DNA from: Arenimonas soli
GTDB lineage: Bacteria; Pseudomonadota; Gammaproteobacteria; Xanthomonadales; Xanthomonadaceae
Direction of reading: 5' to 3'
NCBI RefSeq assembly: GCF_014643775.1
Contig: NZ_BMKC01000003.1
Location: 248,350 to 312,349 of the forward strand
DNA length: 64,000 nt
The notes beneath the pieces were generated by a model. The model did no database searches and was not told the origin of the DNA. It worked only from the letters and a program-made list of their open reading frames with translations. The number at the start of each line of letters is the position of its first letter. Position 1 is the stretch's first letter. Both the position numbers and the translations under genes were made by a program. Positions 35,887-45,409 of this stretch are shown piece by piece.

Positions 35887-36971
35887 CCCCGTTTTCCGCC
35901 CACGACCACGCCCACATGGCCCGCGCGCTGCAGCTGGCCGAGCGCGGCTGTTTCACCACCAAACCCAATCCGGTGGTCGGCTGCGTCATCGCCGAAGGCG
36001 GCCGGGTGCTGGGCGAGGGCTGGCATGAGCGCGCCGGCGAACCCCATGCTGAAGTGATGGCGCTGCGCGCCGCCGGCGGCCGCGCGTCGGGGGCCACGGC
36101 CTACGTCACGCTCGAGCCCTGCGCCCACCACGGCCGCACGCCGCCCTGCGCCGACGCGCTGGTGGCGGCCGGCGTCACCCGGGTGGTGGCGGCCTGCCGC
36201 GATCCGTTCTACCAGGTGGCGGGGCAGGGCTTCGCCAAGCTGGCCGCGGCGGGCATCACGGTCGACCATGGCTTGATGGAAGCCGCGGCGCGGCACCAGA
36301 ACCGCGGCTTCATCTCGCGCATCGAACGCGGCCGGCCCTGGGTGCGGGTGAAGCTGGGCATGAGCCTGGACGGGCGCACGGCGCTGGAAGACGGCGTGTC
36401 GAAGTGGATCACGTCCGAGGCCTCGCGCGCCGACGTGATGCGCTGGCGTGCCCGCTCGGGCGCGATCATGACCGGCATCGGCACCGTGCTCGCCGACGAC
36501 CCGCGCCTGACGGTGCGTCTGGCCGGCGACGAGGCCTTCGTGCCGCCGCTGCGCGTGGTGCTGGACGAACGCGGGCGCCTGCCGGCCGGCGCCGCGCTTC
36601 TCATCGACGGCGCGGCGCCCACCCTGGCCGTGCACGGCGACGACGTGGTGCCCGACTACGGCGACAACGTGGACGCTTTCGCGGTGCGCCGCGCAGGTGC
36701 GGGCCTGGACCTGAACGCGGTGCTGTCGCAGCTGGCGCAGCGCGGCATCAACGAACTGCAGGTCGAAGCCGGCGCCACGCTTTCCGGCGCCCTGGTCGCC
36801 GCCGGCCTGGTGGACGAACTGCTGCTCTACGTCGCCCCCGTGCTGCTGGGCGAACGCGGCCGCCCCCTGCTGGCCGGCGTGACCCCCGCGTCAATGGCCG
36901 ACCGCATCGGCCTGCGCCTGCTCGAAACCCGCCAGGTCGGCCCCGACCTCCGCCTCCTGCTCGCGCCCTGA
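35883..36971 (+). CDS. ribD: Bifunctional riboflavin enzyme RibD (deaminase and reductase)
   Basis: RibD deaminates and then reduces the pyrimidine intermediate made from GTP in riboflavin synthesis. The 362-residue protein has a CDA-type deaminase domain (about 1-145) with zinc ligands in GEPHAEV and EPCAHHGRTPPC, and a RibD C-terminal reductase domain (about 146-360) with VRVKLGMSLDGRTA and GINELQVEAGATL. The ATG at 35883 overlaps the acetyltransferase stop and gives the standard start. It begins the rib gene run. Confidence 0.96.
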   Translation: MTPFSAHDHAHMARALQLAERGCFTTKPNPVVGCVIAEGGRVLGEGWHERAGEPHAEVMALRAAGGRASGATAYVTLEPCAHHGRTPPCADALVAAGVTRVVAACRDPFYQVAGQGFAKLAAAGITVDHGLMEAAARHQNRGFISRIERGRPWVRVKLGMSLDGRTALEDGVSKWITSEASRADVMRWRARSGAIMTGIGTVLADDPRLTVRLAGDEAFVPPLRVVLDERGRLPAGAALLIDGAAPTLAVHGDDVVPDYGDNVDAFAVRRAGAGLDLNAVLSQLAQRGINELQVEAGATLSGALVAAGLVDELLLYVAPVLLGERGRPLLAGVTPASMADRIGLRLLETRQVGPDLRLLLAP

Positions 36972-37041
36972 CCCCATTTTGAAGTCCGGTAGGGGACGGT
37001 TTGTTCCATTGGGTGGCGAAGCCTGTCGCGGTTGGCCCGCG

Positions 37042-37047
37042 TACAAT
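37042..37047 (+). promoter_or_regulatory. Likely -10 element of ribE
   Basis: TACAAT followed by GGCGGGC, 38 bases before the ribE ATG, suggests an internal promoter in the rib run. The 114-base gap after ribD contains no recognisable FMN riboswitch. Confidence 0.4.
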
Positions 37048-37085
37048 GGCGGGCTCCCGGCGGTGGCCGGATGACGGGTGACGGC

Positions 37086-37691
37086 ATGTTCACGGGATTG
37101 ATCCAATCGGTTGGCCGGCTGCTGGCGCGCGAGCCGCGCGGGGGCGACCAGCGCCTGCGATTTGGCTGGGGTGCCATGGCGCACGACGATGTCGCCCTGG
37201 GCGAGTCGATTGCGGTCAATGGTTGCTGCCTCACCGTGGTGGCCTTCGATGCCGAAGGCTGGGATGCCGATGTTTCCAACGAATCCCTGGCGCTGACCAC
37301 GCTCGGCAGCCTGCCCATCGGCGCCGCCGTCAACCTCGAACGTTCGCTGCTGCCCACCGACCGCCTGGGCGGCCACCTGGTCTCGGGGCATGTCGATGCC
37401 GTCGGCCGCGTGGAAAAAATCTGGGACGACGGCCGCAGCCAGCGCTGGCGGTTTTCCGCGCCCGCATCGGTGCTGCGCTATGTGGCGGTGAAGGGCTCGA
37501 TCGCCGTCGATGGCACCAGCCTCACCGTCAACGCCGTCGACGCCGCCGGCTTCGAAGTGAACCTGGTGCCGCACACCGTCGCCCACACCGCCTTCGGCGA
37601 AACCGTCGTCGGCGGCGCCGTCAATCTCGAGGTCGACACCGTCGCCCGCTACGTCGAACGGCTGCTTGCCGCGCGCGAGGAATCCGCATGA
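37086..37691 (+). CDS. ribE: Riboflavin synthase alpha subunit RibE
   Basis: This enzyme dismutates two 6,7-dimethyl-8-ribityllumazine molecules to riboflavin. The 201-residue protein consists of two lumazine-binding barrels (about 1-97 and 98-195). The N terminus [12 protein letters not shown] and the repeats [14 protein letters not shown] and [13 protein letters not shown] are diagnostic. In-frame ATG at 37071 would add five residues, but MFTG is the family start. It overlaps the next gene by 4 bases. Confidence 0.96.
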   Translation: MFTGLIQSVGRLLAREPRGGDQRLRFGWGAMAHDDVALGESIAVNGCCLTVVAFDAEGWDADVSNESLALTTLGSLPIGAAVNLERSLLPTDRLGGHLVSGHVDAVGRVEKIWDDGRSQRWRFSAPASVLRYVAVKGSIAVDGTSLTVNAVDAAGFEVNLVPHTVAHTAFGETVVGGAVNLEVDTVARYVERLLAAREESA

Positions 37692-38776
37692 GTTTCGCCC
37701 CCGTCCCCGAACTGCTTGAAGAAATCCGCCAGGGCCGCATGGTCGTGGTGGTGGACGACGAGGACCGCGAAAACGAAGGCGACCTGATCATGGCCGCCGA
37801 GCTGGTGAAACCGGCCGACATCAATTTCATGGTCACCCACGCCCGTGGCCTGGTCTGCCTGTCGCTCACCCGCGAACGCTGCCGGCAGCTGGGCCTGGGC
37901 CCAATGGTGCGCGACAACAACTCGCCCTACCAGACCAACTTCACCGTCAGCATCGAAGCCGCCGAAGGCGTCACCACCGGCATCAGCGCCTACGACCGCG
38001 CCCACACCATCCGCACCGCCGTGCGCCCGGACGCCGCGGTCGACGACCTGACCCAGCCCGGCCACATCTTCCCGCTGATGGCCCAGCCCGGCGGCGTGCT
38101 CACGCGCAGCGGCCACACCGAGGCGGCCAGCGACCTGGCCCTGCTGGCCGGCCTCGAGCCCGCCGGCGTGCTGGTGGAAATCCTCAACCCCGACGGGTCG
38201 ATGGCGCGCCGCCCCGAGCTGGAAAAGTTCGCCGCCGAACATGGCCTCAAGATCGGCTCGATCGAAGACCTCATCCGCTACCGCCTGGAAACCGAGCACA
38301 CGGTCGAACGCGTGGACGAACGCGACATCCCGACCGCGCACGGCGACTTCCGCCTGGTGACCTACCGCGACCGGCTAAGCCGCGACCTGCATTTCGCCCT
38401 GGTCCTGGGCCAGCCGCGTGCCGACAGGCCCACCCTGGTGCGCGTGCACGTCAAGAACCCACTGTCGGACGCCCTGCACTGGCAGCGCGCCGACTTCGGC
38501 GTGGCCACCGGCGACGCGCTGGCGGCCGTCGCGGCGGCGGGCGAGGGCGTGGTGGTGGTGCTGTCCGAACCACTGTCGCCCGACGACCTGCTGGCCCGCA
38601 TCACCGAATCCACCAGCCCCGACGCCCCGCGCGCCCGCGAGTGGCGCCGCAACGGCGCCGGCGCCCAGATCCTGCACGACCTGGGCCTGGGCAAGCTGCG
38701 CGTGCTCGGCACCCCGCGCCGCCAGGTCGGCCTGGCTGGCTACGGCCTGGAAGTGATCGAATACGTCTCGCCCTGA
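37688..38776 (+). CDS. ribB: 3,4-dihydroxy-2-butanone-4-phosphate synthase with degenerate RibA domain (RibBX)
   Basis: The N-terminal RibB domain (about 1-205) makes the four-carbon riboflavin precursor from ribulose 5-phosphate and has the active-site stretches [11 protein letters not shown] and [17 protein letters not shown]. The C-terminal half (about 210-360) has the fold remnants of GTP cyclohydrolase II ([18 protein letters not shown]) but lacks the three zinc Cys and the RCDC element: the matching stretch is [17 protein letters not shown]. It is therefore the RibBX variant, and GTP cyclohydrolase II should be encoded elsewhere. 362 residues; no frameshift seen. Confidence 0.94.
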   Translation: MSFAPVPELLEEIRQGRMVVVVDDEDRENEGDLIMAAELVKPADINFMVTHARGLVCLSLTRERCRQLGLGPMVRDNNSPYQTNFTVSIEAAEGVTTGISAYDRAHTIRTAVRPDAAVDDLTQPGHIFPLMAQPGGVLTRSGHTEAASDLALLAGLEPAGVLVEILNPDGSMARRPELEKFAAEHGLKIGSIEDLIRYRLETEHTVERVDERDIPTAHGDFRLVTYRDRLSRDLHFALVLGQPRADRPTLVRVHVKNPLSDALHWQRADFGVATGDALAAVAAAGEGVVVVLSEPLSPDDLLARITESTSPDAPRAREWRRNGAGAQILHDLGLGKLRVLGTPRRQVGLAGYGLEVIEYVSP

Positions 38777-38814
38777 ACGGGTAAACTGGCGTCCCCCATC
38801 CCGTCCCGGTCCCC

Positions 38815-39282
38815 ATGACCCACTTCGAAGGCGACGTCCGCAGCCCCGCCGCGGCCCGTTTCGCGATCATCGCCAGCCGCTGGAACCCGCGCATCACCGA
38901 TGCGCTGGTGGACGGCGCGCGCCGCGCGTTCGAAGGCAACGGCGTGGCTGCCGAGGCCGTGGACGTCATCCGCGTCCCCGGCGCCTGGGAACTCCCCGTG
39001 GCCACCGCCAATGCGCTCGACCGCGTGGGTTATGCCGGCGTGGTCGTGCTGGGCTGCGTGGTCCGCGGCGACACCCGCCATTTCGAACAGGTCGCCGACG
39101 AATGCGCCCGCGGCCTGATGCGCGTGGCCCTGGACACCGGCGTGCCGGTGGCCAACGGCGTGCTGGCGGTGGACGACTACGCGCACGCCGAAGCACGCGC
39201 CGACGGCACCCACGGCAACAAGGGTGAAGAAGCCGCGCTGGTGGTGATCGAAATGGCCAACCTGATTGGAAAACTGGCATGA
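38815..39282 (+). CDS. ribH: Lumazine synthase RibH
   Basis: RibH condenses the RibD product (after dephosphorylation) with the RibB product to lumazine. This 155-residue protein has [17 protein letters not shown], and [14 protein letters not shown] with the catalytic His, followed by [23 protein letters not shown] box followed by GGC is located 27 bases before the ATG and could be a promoter. Its stop overlaps the nusB start. Confidence 0.96.
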   Translation: MTHFEGDVRSPAAARFAIIASRWNPRITDALVDGARRAFEGNGVAAEAVDVIRVPGAWELPVATANALDRVGYAGVVVLGCVVRGDTRHFEQVADECARGLMRVALDTGVPVANGVLAVDDYAHAEARADGTHGNKGEEAALVVIEMANLIGKLA

Positions 39283-39740
39283 AACATCCCCGACTCGACG
39301 GCGTTGATCCGCAGGCGCGTTCGCGCGCCCGCCGCCGCGCGCTGCAGGCGGTCTACGCCTGGCAGATGTCCGATACCGCCATCACCAAGGTGCTCGAACA
39401 GTTCCGCAACGAGCAGGACATGGAAATCGCCGACGTCGAATACTTCGAGGACCTGGTGCGCGGCGTGCACGCGAACCTGGCCGCGCTGGACGAGGCGCTG
39501 GCGGTGTTCCTCGACCGCGACATCGACCAGGTGGACCCGATCGAGCGCGCGGTGCTGCGCATCGCCGCCTACGAACTGCGGCACCGCATCGACGTGCCCT
39601 ATCGCGTGATCATCAACGAGGCCATCGAAACCACGAAGCGGTTTGGTTCCGAGCACGGCCACACTTTCGTCAACGGCGTGCTCGACCACGCCGCGGCCGA
39701 CTGGCGCACGGCCGAGGCCCAGGCGCCGCGCCGGTCCTGA
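39279..39740 (+). CDS. nusB: Transcription antitermination factor NusB
   Basis: NusB binds boxA RNA with NusE (S10) in rRNA antitermination. The 153-residue all-helical protein has [15 protein letters not shown] at the N terminus and [16 protein letters not shown] plus [28 protein letters not shown] in the C-terminal half. The order ribH-nusB-thiL-pgpA is conserved in Gammaproteobacteria. The last base of its stop is the first base of the thiL ATG. Confidence 0.95.
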   Translation: MKHPRLDGVDPQARSRARRRALQAVYAWQMSDTAITKVLEQFRNEQDMEIADVEYFEDLVRGVHANLAALDEALAVFLDRDIDQVDPIERAVLRIAAYELRHRIDVPYRVIINEAIETTKRFGSEHGHTFVNGVLDHAAADWRTAEAQAPRRS

Positions 39741-40702
39741 TGCCGGGCGAATTCGCCCTGATCGACCGCATCCGCGCCCGCGCGGCGCGACGCGACGACG
39801 TGGTCAGGGGCATCGGCGACGACGCCGCCGTGCTGGCCGTGCCCGACGGGCATGAACTGGTGGTCACCTGCGACACCCTGGTCGCCGGCGTGCATTTCCC
39901 CGACGGCACCGCGCCGTCCGATGTCGGCTACAAGGCCCTGGCCGTGAACCTGAGCGACCTGGCCGCCATGGCCGCCGCGCCGGCCTGGTGCACGCTGGCG
40001 CTGACCCTGCCCGACGGCGACGAAGCCTGGCTCGATGCTTTCCTCGACGGTTTCCTGGAGCTGGCCGACGAACACGGCGTGTCCCTGGTCGGCGGCGACA
40101 CCACGCGCGGGCCGCTGGCGATGACGGTCACGGCCCACGGCCTGGTGCCGGCCGGCCAGGCCCTGCTGCGCAGCGGTGCCCGGGTGGGCGAGGACATCTG
40201 GGTCACCGGCACCCTGGGCGACGCCGCCGGCGGTTTGGCGCAGTGGCGCCAGCGCGGGCCGGCCTCGGCCAAGCTGCGCTACCGCCTGGACCGCCCGACC
40301 CCGCGCGTGCAGGCCGGCCTGGCACTGCGCGGCCTGGCCAGCGCCGCGGTCGACCTCAGCGACGGCCTGGCCGCCGACCTGGGCCACGTGCTGGCCGCCA
40401 GCGGCGTCGGCGCCCGCCTCGACCTGGGCCGGCTGCCGTGTTCGCGCACGCTGGCCGACCACTTCGACGAAAACCGCCGCTGGGAACTGCAGCTCACCGG
40501 TGGCGACGACTACGAACTGTGTTTCACCGCGCCCGCCGCCCGCGCCCTTGAGATCGAGCAGGCCCTGGCCGCGCTCGAGCTGCCGGCCACCGTGGTCGGC
40601 CAGGTCGAAGCCGAACCGGGCCTGCGCCTGCTGACCCCCGAGGGTGGCGCCTGGACCCCGCCGGCCACCGGCTACCAGCACTTCGAGGGTGGCCACGCAT
40701 GA
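39740..40702 (+). CDS. thiL: Thiamine-monophosphate kinase ThiL
   Basis: ThiL phosphorylates thiamine monophosphate to the active diphosphate. This 320-residue AIRS-family ATPase starts [12 protein letters not shown] and has GIGDDAAVL (about 32-40), GYKALAVNLSDLAAM, GGDTTRGPLAMTVT, and DLSDGLAADLGHVL. The overlap with nusB (TGATG) and with pgpA (4 bases) shows a coupled operon. Confidence 0.95.
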   Translation: MPGEFALIDRIRARAARRDDVVRGIGDDAAVLAVPDGHELVVTCDTLVAGVHFPDGTAPSDVGYKALAVNLSDLAAMAAAPAWCTLALTLPDGDEAWLDAFLDGFLELADEHGVSLVGGDTTRGPLAMTVTAHGLVPAGQALLRSGARVGEDIWVTGTLGDAAGGLAQWRQRGPASAKLRYRLDRPTPRVQAGLALRGLASAAVDLSDGLAADLGHVLAASGVGARLDLGRLPCSRTLADHFDENRRWELQLTGGDDYELCFTAPAARALEIEQALAALELPATVVGQVEAEPGLRLLTPEGGAWTPPATGYQHFEGGHA

Positions 40703-41187
40703 GCCAGCTGCCCGAGGGCACGCGCCGGCGGCTGATGAAACATCCGCTCGGCTGGATCGCGGCGGGATTCGGCGCCGGTTTTGCGCCCAAGGCCCCGGGC
40801 ACCGTCGGCAGCGTCGCGGCGCTGCTGCCCTGGTGGTTCTTCATGAAGGACCTGCCGCTGCCGGCCTACCTGGCGGTGGTGGTCGCGGGCTTCGCGCTGG
40901 GCTGGTGGGCGGCGCACTGGGTCATCCACGATACGAAGATCGAAGACCCGGGCCTGGTGGTCTGGGACGAATACGTCGGCGTCTGGATCACGCTGCTGGC
41001 GGCACCGGCCGGCTGGCCCTGGATGCTGGCGGGGCTGGTGCTGTTCCGCATCTTCGACATCGCCAAACCCTGGCCGGTCAGCTGGGCCGACCGCAAGCTG
41101 CACGGCGGCTTCGGCGCCATGCTCGACGACGCCCTGGCGGGGCTATACGCGTTGGGGTCGCTGCAGTTGCTCGCACTGTTCTTCTAA
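40699..41187 (+). CDS. pgpA: Phosphatidylglycerophosphatase A
   Basis: PgpA removes phosphate from phosphatidylglycerol phosphate at the inner membrane. The 162-residue protein has GFGAGFAPKAPGTVGS near 24-39 and VVWDEYVGVWITL near 91-103, both diagnostic, with about four membrane segments. The C terminus is convergent with the uracil-DNA glycosylase gene and the two stop codons overlap by 4 bases. Confidence 0.93.
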   Translation: MSQLPEGTRRRLMKHPLGWIAAGFGAGFAPKAPGTVGSVAALLPWWFFMKDLPLPAYLAVVVAGFALGWWAAHWVIHDTKIEDPGLVVWDEYVGVWITLLAAPAGWPWMLAGLVLFRIFDIAKPWPVSWADRKLHGGFGAMLDDALAGLYALGSLQLLALFF

Positions 41188-41786
41188 GCCGGGTTTCCCA
41201 TCACCGACGCAACACGCGAACGAAGCGCGGGCACGACCTCGGCGTCAAACCAGGGGTTGTGTTTGAACCAGCCGGTGTTGCGCGGGCTGGGGTGGGGCAG
41301 GGGGAAGATGCGCGGCGCGTAGTCGGGCCAGGCCTGCACGGTGTCGGTAAGCGTCTTGCGGCGGCGGTCGCCCAGGAAATACGCCTGCGCGTACTGGCCG
41401 ATCGCCAGCACCAGTTCCACCTGCGGCAGCAGCGGCAGCAGCCGCGGGTGCCAGGTGGCGCGGCATTCGGGACGGGGCGGCAGGTCGCCCGAAGCGCCGC
41501 GGCCCGGGTAGCAAAACCCCATCGGCACGATCGCCACTTTCGATTCGTCGTAGAACACCGCTTTGTCCAGGCCCAGCCAGCCGCGCAGGCGCACGCCGCT
41601 GGCGTCGTCCCAGGGGATGCCGCTGCCGTGCACCAGGGTGCCGGGTGCCTGGCCGACGACCAGCAGCTTCGCGGTGTCGCTGGCGCGCAGTACCGGGCGG
41701 GGGCCCAGCGGCAGGCTGGCTTCGCAGAGGCGGCAGGCGCGGATTTCGCCGAGCAGCTGTTCGAGCTCGCTGCGCGGCCGGCTCAT
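41184..41786 (-). CDS. Uracil-DNA glycosylase family protein with Fe-S cluster ligands
   Basis: This 200-residue protein has motif A in VVGQAPGTLVHGSGIPWDD (44-61) and motif B HPSPRNTGW (165-173). Four cysteines, C18, C21, C92 and C108, are spaced as in family 4/5 thermostable-type uracil-DNA glycosylases that hold a 4Fe-4S cluster. It probably removes uracil or related deaminated bases, but some family members lack glycosylase activity. It overlaps the FAD oxidoreductase gene upstream by 4 bases. Confidence 0.85.
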   Translation of the reverse strand: MSRPRSELEQLLGEIRACRLCEASLPLGPRPVLRASDTAKLLVVGQAPGTLVHGSGIPWDDASGVRLRGWLGLDKAVFYDESKVAIVPMGFCYPGRGASGDLPPRPECRATWHPRLLPLLPQVELVLAIGQYAQAYFLGDRRRKTLTDTVQAWPDYAPRIFPLPHPSPRNTGWFKHNPWFDAEVVPALRSRVASVMGNPA

Positions 41787-43186
41787 GCCTGGCCCTCGGC
41801 CGGCCCCGGCAGCACCTTGCCGGGATTGAGGATGCCGGCGGGGTCGAACTGCGACTTGATCGCCCGCATCAGTGACAGGGTTGCCTGGTCCAGCGAACGT
41901 GCCAGCAGCTCGCGCTTGACCAGGCCGATGCCGTGTTCGCCCGACACCAGCCCGCCGAGCGCGATGACCGCGTCGAATACGGCCTCGAGCGCCGCGGCGG
42001 CGCGTGCGCTTTCATCCGGGCTGGCCGGGTCGTAGAGGATGTTGACGTGCAGGTTGCCGTTGCCGGCATGGCCGAAGCACACGATGGCCAGCGACTGCGC
42101 GGCGGCGGCCTCGCGGACCGCAGCCACCAGGGCCGGGATGCGCGACACCGGCACCACCACGTCTTCATTGATTTTGCCCGGCGCCAGGGTGCGCAGCGCC
42201 GGGGAAAGCGCCTTGCGCGCGGCCCACAGGCGGGTGCGCGCGGCTTCGTCGGGCGCGGCTTCCACCGCCAGGCAGCCGGGGCCGTCGGCGGCGCGCGTCA
42301 GCGCGGCAACGGCGGCGTCCAGAACGGCCTCGTCGCCGTCCGCTTCGATCATCAGCAGCGCGCCGGCCTGCGCGGGCAGGTCGGCGCCGCCGACCTCGCG
42401 CGCCAGGCGCACGCAGTCGCCGTCCATGAACTCCAGCATCGAGGGCGTGACCGGCTGCGCCATCAATCGCGCGACCGCGGCCGCGGCCGATTCCACGTCG
42501 GCGTACAGCGCGCGCAGGGCGCGGCGGGACGGAGCCAGGGGCGTCAGTTTCAGCGTGGCTTCGACGATCAGCGCCAGCGTGCCTTCGGAACCAATCAGCA
42601 GGCGCGACAGGTCGTAGCCGCTCGCGCCCTTGGTGGTCGCGGCGCCGAACTCCACCAGGGCGCCGGTGCCGGTGACGGCCTTGAGCGCCAGCACGTTGTC
42701 GCGGGTGGCGCCGTATTTCACCGCACGCGGGCCGCCGGCGTTGCAGGCCAGGTTGCCGCCGATGGTGCTGAAGGCCGCACTGGTGGGATCGGGTGGCCAG
42801 AACAGGCCATGCGGCGCCAGCGCCGCCTGCAGGTCGCCGTTGAGCAGGCCCGGCTGCACCACCGCCACCCGGTCGCCGGGTCGGATGGCCAGCACCCGGT
42901 CCATGCGTTCGAAGGAAACCACCAGCGCGTCTTCGCCGGGCACCGTGGCCCCGGTGGTATTGGTGCCGCGCCCGCGCGCGACCACCGGCAGGCCGTGGTC
43001 GCGGCACAGGCCCACCAGGGCCTGCACCTGCGCCGCGTCGGTGGGCAGCGCGACGGCCAGCGGCAAGCCCTGCCGCCGGGAGTTGTCGTAGCCGTAGACT
43101 AGGCGTTCGGATTCATCGAGCAGCAGGCCGCCTGGACCCAGCAGGGTCCGCAGTTCGTCGGTCAGCGCGGCAGGCAAATCGGTCAT
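41783..43186 (-). CDS. FAD-linked 2-hydroxyacid dehydrogenase (GlcD/D-lactate type)
   Basis: This 467-residue protein has a PCMH-type FAD-binding domain (about 40-220) with GRGTNTTGATVP and STIGGNLACNAGGPRAVKYG, and an FAD-oxidase C-terminal domain (about 225-460) with CFGHAGNGNLHVNILYD and GGLVSGEHGIGLVKREL. Both halves are typical of D-lactate dehydrogenase (cytochrome) and glycolate oxidase subunit GlcD. The exact 2-hydroxyacid and electron acceptor cannot be assigned. The ATG at 43186 fits the family start; upstream codons in frame are not conserved. Confidence 0.88.
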   Translation of the reverse strand: MTDLPAALTDELRTLLGPGGLLLDESERLVYGYDNSRRQGLPLAVALPTDAAQVQALVGLCRDHGLPVVARGRGTNTTGATVPGEDALVVSFERMDRVLAIRPGDRVAVVQPGLLNGDLQAALAPHGLFWPPDPTSAAFSTIGGNLACNAGGPRAVKYGATRDNVLALKAVTGTGALVEFGAATTKGASGYDLSRLLIGSEGTLALIVEATLKLTPLAPSRRALRALYADVESAAAAVARLMAQPVTPSMLEFMDGDCVRLAREVGGADLPAQAGALLMIEADGDEAVLDAAVAALTRAADGPGCLAVEAAPDEAARTRLWAARKALSPALRTLAPGKINEDVVVPVSRIPALVAAVREAAAAQSLAIVCFGHAGNGNLHVNILYDPASPDESARAAAALEAVFDAVIALGGLVSGEHGIGLVKRELLARSLDQATLSLMRAIKSQFDPAGILNPGKVLPGPAEGQA

Positions 43187-43214
43187 GGCGCGAGTGTAGG
43201 CCAAACGCCGGATT

Positions 43215-43583
43215 TCATAGGTCGTCGAGCATGAACGCCGCGCGCTGCCAGTCAAGGCCAGCGGGCGACGCGGCGACGATGTCGAAGCGGCAAGGGGCGT
43301 CGGCCAGCGCGGGCTGGTGGGCGAGCCAGGCGCGGGCGGCAAGGACGATGCGGCGGCATTTGCGGCGATCGACCGAAGCCAGGCCGCCGCCGAAACGATC
43401 GTCATGCCGATAGCGCACTTCGACGAAAACGACGAATTCGCCGTGGCGCATCACCAGGTCGATTTCGCCGAACCGGTAGTTTACGTTGCGGGCCAGCGTG
43501 CGCAGGCCTTCGCCTTCCAGCAGGTGGCGCGCCGCGTCTTCGGCGGCGTCGCCGCGGGCGCGTCGGTCAGGGCGTGCCGGCAT
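43215..43583 (-). CDS. yraN: YraN (UPF0102) nuclease-like protein
   Basis: This 122-residue protein has a PD-(D/E)XK-like core, [22 protein letters not shown] (about 38-59), the family hallmark that resembles Holliday-junction resolvases. Its function is not established. It begins inside the end of lpoA (17-base overlap), the conserved lpoA-yraN order. The start at 43583 (MPARPDRR) was preferred over longer forms that run further into lpoA. Confidence 0.9.
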   Translation of the reverse strand: MPARPDRRARGDAAEDAARHLLEGEGLRTLARNVNYRFGEIDLVMRHGEFVVFVEVRYRHDDRFGGGLASVDRRKCRRIVLAARAWLAHQPALADAPCRFDIVAASPAGLDWQRAAFMLDDL

Positions 43584-45348
43584 CCGACGCCGGCGCGCCG
43601 TTGTCCTGGTACAGCGCGCCGTCGGGCGCGGGGCGCGGGCGGCCGCCGCTGAACACGGCCCAGGCCGGTGCGCGCCGGACCTGGCCGGTGGCGTCGAGCG
43701 TGAGTTCGCCGGTGGCGCCGCGCACCAGGGCGCCCGGGTCGGACACCAGCTTGTCCAGGTACACCGCCAGCTTCCAGGCATCGAGGCCGAAGGCGAACAG
43801 GCGGGCGCCGCCGCCCTGGGCGCTGGGCAGGGTGCTGCCCAGGGTGTCCGGGTCGGGCAGGCCGCCGCGCAGGCCGATCAGCCAGGGCAGCTCGGGGTAT
43901 TCGATGCCGTCGAGTTCGGTGTCCATGCGCAGGTTGGCGCCTGAAAGGATCAGCGAAGTCGCCACCCGGGGCACGCCGGCCAGGCCGGCCGGTTCGACCT
44001 GGCTGGCCAGCAGCCGGGCCTCGGCGGCCTTGAGGCTGAGGAACAGCGCCTCGGGGCGCAGGCCGCCCGCGGACTGAACCGCCCGCTGCAGGGCCGGCAC
44101 GATTTCGGGGTTGCCGGACTGCATGCTGACCTCGCCGATGATTTCGCCGCCGCGCGCGCGCATGTGGTCGCGGAAAGCCGCCAGGCTGCGCTGGGCGGTT
44201 TCGTCGGCCTGGCTGACCACCAGCACGCGGCGCAGGCCGCGCTGGAGCAGGCGTTCGGCGGCCGCCACGCCTTCGTCCTCGGGTGCCAGCGCGTAGCTGG
44301 CGCTGCCCGGGGTCGGCGGATGGCTGCCGCGGTTGAGCGCCACGGTGGGCAGCGACAGTTCGGGCGAGGCGAACAGTTCGTTCACTTCGTCACGCGACAG
44401 CGGGCCGACCAGCATCTGGGCGCCGTCGCGGGTGGCATTCGCCAGGGCCGCGCGCAGGCCACCGGGCGCGCCGGTGTCGTAGAAGCGCAGGGCCGGTCGG
44501 CGGCGCGATTCGGCGTAATAACCGGCCAGCATGCCGTCGCGCACCGACTGGCCGGCCGCGGCCAGCGGACCGGTCAGCGGCAGCAGCGCGGCCAGGCGTT
44601 CGGGCGGGCGGTAGCCGTCGAATTCGGCCCGGGGCAGGGCGTCGAGTCCGGGCGTGCTGCCGCTGCGGTCGTAGGGGCGCGGCAGCGGCAGGCCACGCTG
44701 CGACAGCGCGCGCCCCGCATAGGCGTAAAGCGGGTGCCCGACCGGAAGCGCCGCGGCCTTGGCCGACAGCGCGGCATCGGATTCGGCCGAAAGCAGGCTG
44801 ACGATTTCGCCGACGGTGGCGACGCGCTCCTCGCCAAGCTGGCGCACGGCCAGCCAGGCCAGGTCACCGGCGGCGTCGAAGCCGCGGCCCAGGCGCCGCA
44901 GCGCGTCGGCACGCAGTTGGTGCCAGCTGGTTGCATAGGCGTCGGGTACGGTTTCGCGGCGCTGGCCCAGCAGGGCCAGGGCCGCTTCGGCCTGGCCGGC
45001 TTCAAGGCGGAATCCGGCGTTGAGCAGGTCGTGCAGCAGTTCGTCCTGGCCCTCCAGGCGCCGGCGCGGCGCATTGGCGAAGGCGGCGCGCGCGGCCTCG
45101 GGCTGGTTGGCCAGCTGGTGCTGCCAGGCGGCGCGCAGCCAGGCCCGGGCGCGGGCGTCGCCGCGGGCCTGTTCGGCCTGGGCGGCGTAGGCGCGCGCCG
45201 CTTCGGCGTGGCGGCCTTCATCGGCCAGCTGCGACGCGGGTGAGGTCGGTGCGCTCGGCGCCGGCGTACCGGGGCCACGCTGCACGGACACGCTGGCGCA
45301 GCCGGCGAGCAGGGCAAGGGCCAACAACAGGGGGGCGGTTCGCAGCAT
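43567..45348 (-). CDS. lpoA: Penicillin-binding protein activator LpoA (LppC family)
   Basis: LpoA is an outer-membrane lipoprotein that reaches through the periplasm to stimulate the bifunctional synthase PBP1A. The 593-residue precursor has a lipobox LLAGC with Cys17, an N-terminal TPR-like helical region (about 35-230), and a C-terminal two-lobed periplasmic-binding-protein fold (about 245-580) with [21 protein letters not shown]-like [14 protein letters not shown] and [12 protein letters not shown]. It is divergent from rsmI with 61 bases between starts. 24 further in-frame codons upstream would hide the signal peptide. Confidence 0.92.
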   Translation of the reverse strand: MLRTAPLLLALALLAGCASVSVQRGPGTPAPSAPTSPASQLADEGRHAEAARAYAAQAEQARGDARARAWLRAAWQHQLANQPEAARAAFANAPRRRLEGQDELLHDLLNAGFRLEAGQAEAALALLGQRRETVPDAYATSWHQLRADALRRLGRGFDAAGDLAWLAVRQLGEERVATVGEIVSLLSAESDAALSAKAAALPVGHPLYAYAGRALSQRGLPLPRPYDRSGSTPGLDALPRAEFDGYRPPERLAALLPLTGPLAAAGQSVRDGMLAGYYAESRRRPALRFYDTGAPGGLRAALANATRDGAQMLVGPLSRDEVNELFASPELSLPTVALNRGSHPPTPGSASYALAPEDEGVAAAERLLQRGLRRVLVVSQADETAQRSLAAFRDHMRARGGEIIGEVSMQSGNPEIVPALQRAVQSAGGLRPEALFLSLKAAEARLLASQVEPAGLAGVPRVATSLILSGANLRMDTELDGIEYPELPWLIGLRGGLPDPDTLGSTLPSAQGGGARLFAFGLDAWKLAVYLDKLVSDPGALVRGATGELTLDATGQVRRAPAWAVFSGGRPRPAPDGALYQDNGAPASDAGTP

Positions 45349-45409
45349 GGTCGGGGTCCGGGTTCGTGGCGCGTAAGATGATACCCGGTGCACACGCAGG
45401 GCGCGGTCA

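Noticed and set aside
36972-37085. FMN riboswitch before ribE
   Set aside because: The gap is 114 bases and lacks the conserved paired elements of the FMN aptamer; it contains only a promoter-like box.
37688-38776. Frameshift as the reason for the missing RibA motifs
   Set aside because: The frame is continuous with normal codon use, and the C-terminal end of the domain aligns; substitution, not frameshift, explains the loss.
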